Source of the DNA: a virus
Length of the DNA stretch: 26,699 nucleotides
IMG/VR virus record: IMGVR_UViG_3300029258_002049
Location: 1-26,699 of that record
Reading direction: 5' to 3' (one strand)
Notes under the pieces: generated by a model
Seen by the model: only the letters and a program-made list of their open reading frames with translations
The model's database searches: none
What the model was told of the DNA's origin: nothing
Shown: one piece after another, positions 17,056-22,760 of the stretch
How positions within the stretch are numbered: the first letter of the stretch is position 1
How the letters are laid out: every line of letters begins with the position of its first letter
Program-made: the position numbers and the translations under genes

Positions 17056-17439
17056 TTAATAGTTCATATTGCTAAACCAAAACCTCTGAACCACAACTTC
17101 TTCATTACCAATTGGATTACCGTTACTATCAAACTTTGTTTTAATATCTGTATACGAACATCTATTTACATGATCAGCAACCTTCCTAGGTATAGTTGCT
17201 TCCTTATCATGATGTAATGTATAAAACCTTGCTGGAAATTTATCATCGGAATAACTAAACTTTATTTTTTTTCCAGGTGACTCTAGGTTCCTAAACGTAC
17301 CTGTAACTAATTCATCGCCACGTTTAATAACTCCAGGACTAACAACCTCAACATCAGCCTCCTTAGCCTTAGGCTTTGTATCTAATGTTGCTTGTAAACT
17401 ATTATCTGACTTCTTATTTTTATTTATTTTTTCAGGCAT
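17056..17439 (-). CDS. Conserved small virion-module protein
   Basis: The protein has 127 aa. The first 30 residues are Lys-rich and disordered (MPEKINKNKKSDNSLQ). The body has beta character with KIKFSYSDD, YTLHHDKEATIPRKVADHVNRCSY and a C-terminal VVVQRFWFSNMNY. The 'IP..VA.H.N.C.Y' plus 'RF.F' layout is one I associate with short proteins near N4-gp56-type capsid genes in other phages. No function is established, to my knowledge. AAGGAG lies 7 nt before ATG, directly after a strong G6/C6 hairpin that follows the upstream gene. Candidate roles are head completion or minor capsid protein. Confidence 0.7.
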   Translation of the reverse strand: MPEKINKNKKSDNSLQATLDTKPKAKEADVEVVSPGVIKRGDELVTGTFRNLESPGKKIKFSYSDDKFPARFYTLHHDKEATIPRKVADHVNRCSYTDIKTKFDSNGNPIGNEEVVVQRFWFSNMNY

Positions 17440-17456
17440 TTTGTCTCCTTAAACAC

Positions 17457-17474
17457 GGGGGGCAAAAACCCCCC
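17457..17474 (-). terminator. G6/C6 hairpin between two structural genes
   Basis: GGGGGG at 17457-17462 and CCCCCC at 17469-17474 flank a 6-nt loop. In minus-strand RNA this reads G6-UUUUUG-C6, placed between the stop of the 313-aa gene and the ribosome binding site of the next gene. No U-run follows, so it is either a pausing or attenuating element or an mRNA stability hairpin lowering expression of genes downstream of the capsid. Confidence 0.5.
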
Positions 17475-17482
17475 TAACTCTA

Positions 17483-18424
17483 TTAAGTAAATGGACCTGC
17501 ATCGGTCGTACCAGCTCTCCAATGTATAACATCATCTTCAGCTCCAGCAGGACCAGCAGCAGCAGTAGCGCCAGCCTTAAGCTCAAAACCTCTGAATGAA
17601 TTGTTAGTAATTGGACCACTAATAGGCACAACTTGAGCATACGTTGGCAAGGTTACACCAGTCAATGGGAACGCAAATGCCGTATATGTAGTTGTGTTAA
17701 GATCAACTGTAATGGTATTTACTGTATCAGATGTTGTCTTTGCAAGCACCTCAACAGTTTTATCATTAGCCTCAAGCATACCAAATGTTTCTGGCACCTT
17801 AAGTTTAACCTTATCACCAACCTCAAAGCCATGAGCCACACTCATTGTAATAACAGCCTGAGCAGCCTGTGTAATGTTAGTAATAAACCTTACACCTGGA
17901 TACCAAACTTCAGGATATTTTACCTTATAAAAGGAACCTGTTGTTCCTGCTACAATTGTAGCCATAAACGGTAAACTAAATGTTGTTCCGTTTAAATTCG
18001 TTATAGTAAAATCCATGCCATTCAATTGAGTAGCACCTGTTACACTAACAAATCTAACAATATCACCTGTAAGATATGTTGTAGCATCTGTAACAGTTAC
18101 TTGTGGTGGCGTATCCGCACTCACTGCCGTCACAGTAGCATCCTTAGCACTTAAAGGATTATCATTAGTATTTATTGCCGTAATACCTGTAGCAGCTAAC
18201 AATGCTTGTGGAACCACAGCATCTATAGTTGCCTCACGCACATCACCAACACCATATTGATAGTTACCAGTCATATTGGTATCCCAATATGATGTACACA
18301 ATGTAGCATTAGTTGCCGTACGTATCTTTGTTAGGTTACGAATTTCAATCCAATCTGCACCAATAGGTACTTCCAAATATTTATCCTTACCGTCTGCGGT
18401 AAAGTATCCTTGTATTGTAGTCAT
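17483..18424 (-). CDS. Virion structural protein with two beta domains
   Basis: The protein has 313 aa and lies nine bases downstream of the major capsid gene. Residues 1-60 (MTTIQGYFTADGKDKYLEVP, ADWIEIRNLTKI) are a beta-rich N-terminal domain. Residues 94-150 (TVTAVSADTPPQVTV ... GDIVRFVSVTGATQLNGMDF read in parts) and 190-250 (VITMSVAHGFEVGDKVKL) are two copies of a small beta-barrel-like domain with 'G..V.l..V.G...Lng..f.V', which resembles the FCCH-like domain found in phage structural proteins. The last 45 residues (GFELKAGATAAAGPAGAEDDVIHWRAGTTD) are Gly/Ala-rich. AAGGAG precedes ATG. The position after the capsid gene suggests a head decoration or head-surface fibre protein. No catalytic motif. 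Confidence 0.75.
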   Translation of the reverse strand: MTTIQGYFTADGKDKYLEVPIGADWIEIRNLTKIRTATNATLCTSYWDTNMTGNYQYGVGDVREATIDAVVPQALLAATGITAINTNDNPLSAKDATVTAVSADTPPQVTVTDATTYLTGDIVRFVSVTGATQLNGMDFTITNLNGTTFSLPFMATIVAGTTGSFYKVKYPEVWYPGVRFITNITQAAQAVITMSVAHGFEVGDKVKLKVPETFGMLEANDKTVEVLAKTTSDTVNTITVDLNTTTYTAFAFPLTGVTLPTYAQVVPISGPITNNSFRGFELKAGATAAAGPAGAEDDVIHWRAGTTDAGPFT

Positions 18425-18433
18425 ATTATCTCC

Positions 18434-19375
18434 TTACGATACTAGTAATGTTGCACGAGATCTTACCATATACGACTCATTAAGGATCCTAGCAGCTTGT
18501 ACCCATTTAACAGCACAAGTAAAGTTCTGACGTAGTGGATCAATTGGCGGATTGTAAAGGAACTCTGCATTGCCTTCAAGCTTAACTCTTATAGCACAAT
18601 CTTTTGCTATAGTAATTATATTATATACTGTATTATCATTAACTGATTTAGCTGTATCTATAGAGCCTTGAGAGGATACAAAGAACCTTGTATTATGTAC
18701 ATATCCATCTTCGGAGTTCAATATTCCATCTTGATTTGAATATTGAATTTTTTGAACATAATTAGGTATCATACGCAAATCATTAATGAGGTCTGTATGA
18801 CATAATGCAAAATACGAATCACCTATTGGAGATGTTCCGTATTTATTTGTTCCAGTTTTACCACTAGAGATCCTCTTACCATCTGCACTACGCAAGGTTG
18901 TGTATGTCTTAGCAATATCAGCCGCAGTAATATTGGTAGGTTTATCACCATTAGTTCCATAGACACAGTCTTGGAATGATGCAACACTTGCCAATACATC
19001 CCTGATGATTATATCATCAGTTTCTTGTGCAAATACACCAAGTTTTTCAGATGCAATATTTAATACAGGATCTTCATTGGTTAATACAACCTGCTCATTC
19101 ATAGGTATAAATGTACCATACCACTGTACCGGGGTTACAAGATCAACTTTATTAAGCAATTGACCTTTAGGTGTAGCACCCATATCACCAAGAGGTGTTT
19201 TATCTGGTACTAGTGGATCATACATACTATAAACAATTTGTTTACTATGGTTTCTGGGCAAAACTCTAGTTTCCAGCCCAATTCCATAGATTAAATCTCT
19301 AGTTCGAGCTTCAATCAACTTATAGCCATACATCTTAGCTACAGCTGGTTTCAAGTTATTTGTAGTTTGTAACAT
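18434..19375 (-). CDS. Major capsid protein, N4-gp56 family
   Basis: The protein has 313 aa. The N-terminal part contains AKMYGYKLIEARTRDLIYG, then PLGDMGATPKGQLLNKVD and VQWYGTFIPMNEQVVLTNEDP, followed by EKLGVFAQETDDIIIRDVL. This 'TP.G..l....v.v...qYG.f.p......lt..Dp...........g..a..t.D' series is the signature of the N4-gp56 major capsid family, which has the HK97 fold. The mid-region (GDSYFALCHTDLINDLRMIPNY) and the C-terminal VKWVQAARILNESYMVRSRA also fit. It is shorter than the roughly 400 residues of N4 gp56, as in several podoviruses. AAGGAG stands 7 nt before ATG. A 206-bp leader with a terminator and tandem hairpins separates it from the scaffold gene, so it probably has its own promoter. 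Confidence 0.88.
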   Translation of the reverse strand: MLQTTNNLKPAVAKMYGYKLIEARTRDLIYGIGLETRVLPRNHSKQIVYSMYDPLVPDKTPLGDMGATPKGQLLNKVDLVTPVQWYGTFIPMNEQVVLTNEDPVLNIASEKLGVFAQETDDIIIRDVLASVASFQDCVYGTNGDKPTNITAADIAKTYTTLRSADGKRISSGKTGTNKYGTSPIGDSYFALCHTDLINDLRMIPNYVQKIQYSNQDGILNSEDGYVHNTRFFVSSQGSIDTAKSVNDNTVYNIITIAKDCAIRVKLEGNAEFLYNPPIDPLRQNFTCAVKWVQAARILNESYMVRSRATLLVS

Positions 19376-19514
19376 AAACTACTCCTTTGAGTATTTATTA
19401 ATAACATCAACCATGGAATTAGCGACGTTCCTTTACTGCTAAGTGGAGTGGCGTTCTCCGTACAACCATAGAGTGGCGAACTCTTATACAACCAATTACA
19501 ATATATTACATATG
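19376..19514 (-). promoter_or_regulatory. Major capsid gene leader with two covarying hairpin repeats
   Basis: Two repeats of about 25 bp lie at 19445-19494. Each has GAGTGGCG, an arm completing a short hairpin and the tail ACAACCA (19462-19468 and 19488-19494). Hairpin 1 pairs GGAG (19445-19448) with CTCC (19456-19459). Hairpin 2 pairs AGAGT (19470-19474) with ACTCT (19480-19484). The outer pair changes from G-C to A-T between copies, which keeps pairing. A further TTAGC/GCTAA stem lies nearer the start codon. No strong -35/-10 pair is clear; TATAAG occurs at 19482-19487 on the minus strand. Confidence 0.5.
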
Positions 19515-19562
19515 TTAAAAAAATTAAAATATGCTAGATAATTATTACAACTACCTAGCATA
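19515..19562 (-). terminator. Intrinsic terminator between scaffold and capsid genes
   Basis: On the minus strand, an 11-bp stem (TATGCTAGGTA with TATCTAGCATA, one G-U pair; plus coordinates 19552-19562 and 19530-19540) is followed by a U-rich tract interrupted by AA (plus-strand A-run 19515-19529). It sits 20 bp after the scaffold gene, so transcripts from upstream would largely end before the capsid gene. Confidence 0.7.
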
Positions 19563-19581
19563 TCTCCCGGAAAACAGATCA

Positions 19582-20382
19582 CTAATCTCTATTGTTATAT
19601 CTCTCTATAGCATCATCCATCTGCTTACGTAAAAACTTAGATACCTCTTCGGTATATCCATTAGCAAAGAGATTTGCATAGTTTAATTGAGAGTCAGCTG
19701 TCTTTGTTGGTGCTGCTGTTACTGCTGGCCGAGGTTTATTAAAATTATCTTCAATTGTTTTTTGAGTACTTTGGGTAACTGCTTTGTTAGCTTTTTCACT
19801 CATAAACTTTTTAATAAGTCTATAAGTAGCTTTGCCACGAGTATACAGTGGAGCTTGCCCTCTAACAATCTCCGACATTTCAGGATATTGACCAAGTAAC
19901 TCTTCAACATTTTTACTAGTTACAATATCATTAAAATCATTAAACTCTGATCGCAACTTTAAATCAGCAGTTGTCTCTTCATTGCGCATCTTCCATTCAT
20001 TGACCTCTTGACGTAATCCTTCAACTGAATCATGTATGTGGTTTACATGCTTAGGCTCTACAAAATCATCTTCACCAAGTCCTAACGCATTCCTTTGTTG
20101 CTGTGTTGGTTGTTGCTGAGGTTGCTGTACTTGAGGATTGTTTAAAGATTGAACATATCGCAACATTTGATCTCGTTCATATTCAGCACGCTCAGCACGC
20201 TCCTGCTCACGTTTTTTAGATTCCCTTAATAGTTTAATATTTTCATCAAGATCACCTTTAGGTTGCACTGGCTCTTGTTGTTGTGGCTCTTCAACTGGTT
20301 GAATGTCTTCTTGTGGCGTTTCATCTTGAGGAAGTTCAGTTGGTTGAATTTCCTGATTATCCATTGTTTCTTCGTTTATCAT
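19582..20382 (-). CDS. Scaffolding protein
   Basis: The protein has 266 aa and is highly charged, with no hydrophobic core. Residues 1-45 are Pro/Gln/Glu-rich and acidic (EIQPTELPQDETPQED). Residues 45-80 are coiled-coil-like (ENIKLLRESKKREQERAERAEYERDQMLRYV). A Gln/Pro stretch follows, then GLGEDDFVEPKHVNHI and a helical region to residue 215. The C-terminus (ANLFANGYTEEVSKFLRKQMDDAIERYNNRD) is a short helical element like the capsid-binding end of scaffolds. It lies immediately upstream of the major capsid gene, the standard scaffold place. GAGGG precedes ATG within the end of the preceding gene, so the two are coupled. In related phages this protein directs procapsid assembly and is then removed. 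No protease motif is visible. Confidence 0.82.
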   Translation of the reverse strand: MINEETMDNQEIQPTELPQDETPQEDIQPVEEPQQQEPVQPKGDLDENIKLLRESKKREQERAERAEYERDQMLRYVQSLNNPQVQQPQQQPTQQQRNALGLGEDDFVEPKHVNHIHDSVEGLRQEVNEWKMRNEETTADLKLRSEFNDFNDIVTSKNVEELLGQYPEMSEIVRGQAPLYTRGKATYRLIKKFMSEKANKAVTQSTQKTIEDNFNKPRPAVTAAPTKTADSQLNYANLFANGYTEEVSKFLRKQMDDAIERYNNRD

Positions 20383-20384
20383 AT

Positions 20385-20909
20385 TTAACCCTCAATAATT
20401 AGATTTTTTTGATCTTTATTGTTTTCCGTAAATGCAAGTTTGGTATATGTACCATCATAATATTTTACAATATGCTCATATATATCTTTTTCATCTTCAG
20501 GTACTATAAGCACTATATTTTTATAATAATCACAAACAGTCCGATCAGGCACACACCATAAAAATTGTATCTCATCTCCATCATTTACATACTTATATAC
20601 AATCTGATCATGGAACGGAGACGGACAAGTGCGCCTTGCTGCAAATATATTCATATAAGCATCTGAAATAAGACGCTCTTTTTTTATCAGGACTTCAATA
20701 TAAAAGTCACCATCAAAATGTTTTTTACCGTTAGCTACACATTGATTAATCTGTTCATCAAAATCATGAAGGTTGGCCATAACCTGATCTTCAACGCTAT
20801 GTGTATTATATTTACGTAGATGATCAACAGAGGCAGCCTGCTCACCAACAGTTGGTCCCGTAGTATCCCGTAACTTAGTATATCTAACCCAATTTTTATG
20901 AATTTCCAT
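20385..20909 (-). CDS. Conserved virion-module protein upstream of scaffold
   Basis: The protein has 174 aa. It contains FDEQINQCVANGKKHFDGDFYIEVLIKKERL, then RRTCPSPFHDQIVYKYVNDGDEIQFLWCVPDRTVC (read in parts: CPSPFHDQIVYKY, DEIQFLWCVPDRTVC) and a C-terminal helical tail. The pairs 'CP.PF.DQ.VYKY' and 'IQFLW.VPD...C' are a pattern I associate with a conserved but uncharacterised protein of short-tailed phages, often close to portal, scaffold or capsid genes. Several Cys and His residues could bind a metal, but no standard zinc-finger spacing is evident. AGGA lies about 9 nt before ATG. Its start faces the divergent plus-strand cassette. The role is unknown; head assembly or an injected early factor are both possible. 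Confidence 0.75.
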   Translation of the reverse strand: MEIHKNWVRYTKLRDTTGPTVGEQAASVDHLRKYNTHSVEDQVMANLHDFDEQINQCVANGKKHFDGDFYIEVLIKKERLISDAYMNIFAARRTCPSPFHDQIVYKYVNDGDEIQFLWCVPDRTVCDYYKNIVLIVPEDEKDIYEHIVKYYDGTYTKLAFTENNKDQKNLIIEG

Positions 20910-20936
20910 ACATTTTTCCTTTTAATATGTTATCTT

Positions 20937-20951
20937 GTTAATGATATTAAC
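20937..20951. promoter_or_regulatory. Inverted repeat in divergent region, operator candidate
   Basis: GTTAATGATATTAAC is a perfect 6-bp inverted repeat with a 3-bp centre. It lies between the start of the minus-strand capsid-side genes (20909) and the plus-strand cassette (20974). Two RHH-like proteins are encoded in that cassette and such proteins usually bind short AT-rich palindromes, so this is a natural candidate site. Confidence 0.45.
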
Positions 20952-20973
20952 ACTTAAAATAGGAGGAACCAAA

Positions 20974-21225
20974 ATGAAAGTTGTTAATATATTACTCGCC
21001 ACTCTATTGTTATCTTCTCCATTAACCTATACACAATACAAATATAAACGCCAACCCAAAAAGAGATATCAACGGATGCACATCCAGAATAGACGTCGCC
21101 AACAACAAGAGGAAGCTACCTGCTGCACACCAACAAACGTCAAAAACGTAATAAAAATATCAGCGAGTCTAACAAAACTAGCCGTTACAGTATTATATAA
21201 GCTTATCCCTATCATAATAAGGTAA
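20974..21225 (+). CDS. Small exported cationic protein with hydrophobic C-terminus
   Basis: From ATG at 20974 the product has 83 aa. I chose this start because AGGAGG lies 8 nt upstream, and because the resulting N-terminus MKVVNILLATLLLSSPLTYT is a good signal peptide; the longer frame from 20935 spoils it. Residues 22-45 are very basic (KYKRQPKKRYQRMHIQNRRR). CC stands at 50-51. Residues 56-83 form a hydrophobic or amphipathic helix (NVIKISASLTKLAVTVLYKL, then IPIIIR). The gene has its own terminator. Cleaved, it would be a short periplasmic cationic peptide; uncleaved, a two-segment membrane protein. Lysis factor, superinfection exclusion or envelope-modifying moron are all possible, and none can be shown. 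Confidence 0.72.
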   Translation: MKVVNILLATLLLSSPLTYTQYKYKRQPKKRYQRMHIQNRRRQQQEEATCCTPTNVKNVIKISASLTKLAVTVLYKLIPIIIR

Positions 21226-21230
21226 GGATA

Positions 21231-21259
21231 TGTCCGGTGTAAAAGCCGGACATTTTTTT
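21231..21259 (+). terminator. Strong intrinsic terminator after small exported protein gene
   Basis: TGTCCGG (21231-21237) pairs with CCGGACA (21246-21252) around an 8-nt loop and is followed directly by seven T (21253-21259). The T-run is only on the plus strand. Confidence 0.9.
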
Positions 21260-21260
21260 G

Positions 21261-21290
21261 TTGCATATCTACATATAACCATGCTATAAC
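21261..21290 (+). promoter_or_regulatory. Sigma70-type promoter for lipoprotein-RHH operon
   Basis: TTGCAT (21261-21266) is separated by 18 bp from TATAAC (21285-21290), and TG at 21282-21283 gives an extended -10 (TGCTATAAC). It lies just after the previous terminator and 29 bp before the lipoprotein ATG, so this operon has independent expression. Confidence 0.65.
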
Positions 21291-21319
21291 TTTTATATAT
21301 ATCCATAAAGGGGTTTAAA

Positions 21320-21769
21320 ATGAAACAAAGTTTGATATTATTGTTACTTATTTCACTAAGTGCCTGTGGAATGAAACATGTACCAACGTGGTACGATGAA
21401 GATTATAAAAGAGCACGTAAATTCTTAAAGATAAGGAATAAGATGAAATTTGAGTTTAAAGATTTTCAAGGTATCAAAAACGCTGAATTAAAACTAACTA
21501 AAAACGATGGTGAAGATACATACAATGTTATTGTTAACTGTGACGGCAAAGATTGTATTCAATTCCTAACTGTGCCATCACAATATGTTAAAGAGGATCA
21601 AATTGACGATAAGGAAAAAAAGACCCTATCTGAGGAAGATAGCATTAAACTTGTTAAACATAGAGTCAATATTGTCCTATCACAACTAAGGCAATGTATT
21701 TTCACTGCAAATCTATATGGTGCAAAAATCGATGGGTTTATCGAACCTATCAAAAAAGATGAAAACTAA
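21320..21769 (+). CDS. Predicted outer-membrane lipoprotein
   Basis: The protein has 149 aa. MKQSLILLLLISLSACGMK is a lipoprotein signal with lipobox LSAC and Cys16; Gly at the next position does not match the inner-membrane retention signal (Asp), so an outer-membrane location is likely. The mature part is hydrophilic and charged. It has beta-type segments (KMKFEFKDF, AELKLTKNDGEDTYNVIVNC) and helices (EEDSIKLVKHRVNIVLSQLRQC), with three later Cys (C69, C74 and C128 approximately), two of which could form a disulfide. I do not recognise the family. AAGGGG precedes ATG. It is the first gene of a plus-strand operon with two RHH-like genes and ends overlapping the next one. Phage-encoded lipoproteins on separate promoters are often superinfection-exclusion factors (T5 Llp type), which is the main hypothesis. 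Confidence 0.8.
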   Translation: MKQSLILLLLISLSACGMKHVPTWYDEDYKRARKFLKIRNKMKFEFKDFQGIKNAELKLTKNDGEDTYNVIVNCDGKDCIQFLTVPSQYVKEDQIDDKEKKTLSEEDSIKLVKHRVNIVLSQLRQCIFTANLYGAKIDGFIEPIKKDEN

Positions 21770-21935
21770 ACCTGTTTTGATATTGATGAGCGATGAATAT
21801 CGCAAGATGTTGAAGGAAATTGCCACAGCTAGGTCTGAGGATTTAAACTATTCCAGACGTGTTACAGCAACTGAGATCATACTTTATGGTATACAACTCG
21901 CATACAAAAAACAATTCAAAAAGAGGCGGCCATGA
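21759..21935 (+). CDS. Small ribbon-helix-helix-like protein
   Basis: From ATG at 21759 the product has 58 aa. A short strand (KPVLILMSDE, residues 4-13) is followed by helix A (YRKMLKEIATAR), a turn and helix B (TATEIILYGIQLAYKK, residues 36-51), ending in a basic tail KKRRP. This is the order and size of an RHH (MetJ/Arc) DNA-binding protein, which dimerises and inserts its two strands in the major groove. The start overlaps the end of the lipoprotein gene and has no clear Shine-Dalgarno, so translation is probably coupled. In-frame ATGs at 21717 and 21732 are alternatives. It overlaps the next gene by four bases (ATGA). It probably autoregulates the cassette; an antitoxin role is not excluded. 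Confidence 0.62.
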   Translation: MKTKPVLILMSDEYRKMLKEIATARSEDLNYSRRVTATEIILYGIQLAYKKQFKKRRP

Positions 21936-22300
21936 AGAAGATAAAAAAAACAATTGCTTTAAGCAAAGATAACTACGATCTCCTTATAGATATTCGTAAA
22001 AAATATGCGGCAGGTCATGCACCTGAAGCAGACATAAAGCAAACATTATCACAGGTTGATAAGACAATGCCTACGATATCAGGCATTTTTGAACGAGCAT
22101 TGAATCTTTTTTATACTATGGCTATGAAGCCAGGTACTATTTACTTCATGAACATCAATGAGGAACCTATAACAAAGATGCAAACAATATACCTGACACC
22201 AATAGCTAACAAAAAATATAATGAAATACTAATAAGATTTGACTGTAAACCAGTAGACTTAGTTAACGATCTTATAAACTTTATTTATGCACAAAAATAA
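21932..22300 (+). CDS. Tandem double ribbon-helix-helix-like protein
   Basis: The protein has 122 aa. The first half has a strand (KKTIALSK, residues 5-12), helix A (DNYDLLIDIRKKY) and, after a 20-residue insert, helix B (TISGIFERALNLFYTMA, residues 48-64). The second half repeats the order: strand (KMQTIYLTP, 82-90), helix A (ANKKYNEILIRF) and helix B (KPVDLVNDLINFIYA, 106-120). A single chain could therefore form the two-fold RHH unit that normally needs a dimer. The start is set by ATGA overlap with the upstream gene and by GAGG 6 nt before ATG. The gene ends 47 bp before a strong terminator. It is probably a DNA-binding regulator of this cassette or of the divergent capsid genes. The RHH assignment is from pattern, not from a profile search. 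Confidence 0.62.
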   Translation: MKKIKKTIALSKDNYDLLIDIRKKYAAGHAPEADIKQTLSQVDKTMPTISGIFERALNLFYTMAMKPGTIYFMNINEEPITKMQTIYLTPIANKKYNEILIRFDCKPVDLVNDLINFIYAQK

Positions 22301-22347
22301 TATCCTTATACGGTTTATAAATATTATGTGATGTAGTGCATAAAACG

Positions 22348-22375
22348 ACAGGGTGTACTAATACACCCTGTTTTT
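22348..22375. terminator. Convergent terminator, 10-bp stem
   Basis: ACAGGGTGTA (22348-22357) pairs with TACACCCTGT (22362-22371), with a CTAA loop and TTTT after it on the plus strand, closing the plus-strand cassette. On the minus strand the stem is followed by CGTTTTA, so it may also stop minus transcription. The stop codon of the 37-aa minus ORF lies in the loop. Confidence 0.85.
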
Positions 22376-22471
22376 ACGTCTCTTCTTCTTACCACGTTTA
22401 TCTTTTGTAAATGGACGCTTTAATGCCTCATGCATCTCTTGCGCTTCCTTAGTTCGAATACACGTTGGCAT
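22358..22471 (-). CDS. 37-aa very basic small protein
   Basis: I translated this by hand. ATG at 22471 opens MPTCIRTKEAQEMHEALKRP and continues with FTKDKRGKKKRRKNRVY before TAG at 22358-22360. AGGAG lies 7 nt upstream, at the very end of the preceding 58-aa gene. The C-terminal half is almost all Lys and Arg, which suggests nucleic-acid binding. It follows the 58-aa gene without a gap and ends inside the terminator hairpin. Function unknown. The good ribosome binding site and operon arrangement are the reasons to call it. Confidence 0.55.
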   Translation of the reverse strand: MPTCIRTKEAQEMHEALKRPFTKDKRGKKKRRKNRVY

Positions 22472-22479
22472 AACAACTC

Positions 22480-22656
22480 CTATGCTTTGTCGTTGTTCAT
22501 AGGAAGTACAGCTGATTGATAGTTTTGAGGAACTTTACCTTTGGTTGCATTTATAAGGTTCCAAAACTTTTTGGAATCCATACCATTGGTACAGTCTTGA
22601 TACAAACCCTTTTTGCCGGACTTTGGTCTGTAGGACATTTTTTTGGACTTTGCCAT
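22480..22656 (-). CDS. 58-aa basic small protein
   Basis: Hand translation from ATG at 22656 gives MAKSKKMSYRPKSGKKGLYQ, then DCTNGMDSKKFWNLINATKG and KVPQNYQSAVLPMNNDKA, ending in TAG at 22480-22482. AGGAG stands 8 nt before ATG. The N-terminal 20 residues are Lys/Ser-rich, and the rest has an aromatic-containing helix (DSKKFWNLIN). It lies downstream of the portal gene and of a hairpin, and upstream of the 37-aa ORF, forming a small minus-strand pair. I do not recognise a family. A small virion or DNA-binding protein is possible. Confidence 0.6.
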   Translation of the reverse strand: MAKSKKMSYRPKSGKKGLYQDCTNGMDSKKFWNLINATKGKVPQNYQSAVLPMNNDKA

Positions 22657-22707
22657 GATTATTACTCCTAAAATAAAAATATTAATATTTCATCTTCTCC
22701 ATTATAT

Positions 22708-22737
22708 AACGGGATAACTAGAATTAGCTACCCCGTT
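22708..22737 (-). terminator. Hairpin after the portal gene
   Basis: Minus-strand RNA can form a 13-bp stem (arms 22725-22737 and 22708-22720, AUUC loop) that is complete only with two G-U pairs on the minus strand. On the plus strand the same two positions are A-C mismatches. The downstream sequence is UAUAUAAUGG, not a clear U-run, so termination is likely but weak. A TATAAT box for the downstream small genes overlaps the sequence just after the stem (about 22701-22706). Confidence 0.5.
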
Positions 22738-22760
22738 TAAATAAAAGGAGAACACAGTGA

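Noticed and set aside
20935-20973. 13-residue N-terminal extension of the small exported protein.
   Set aside because: The ATG at 20974 has AGGAGG 8 nt upstream and restores a clean signal peptide; the extension would also cover the operator-like palindrome.
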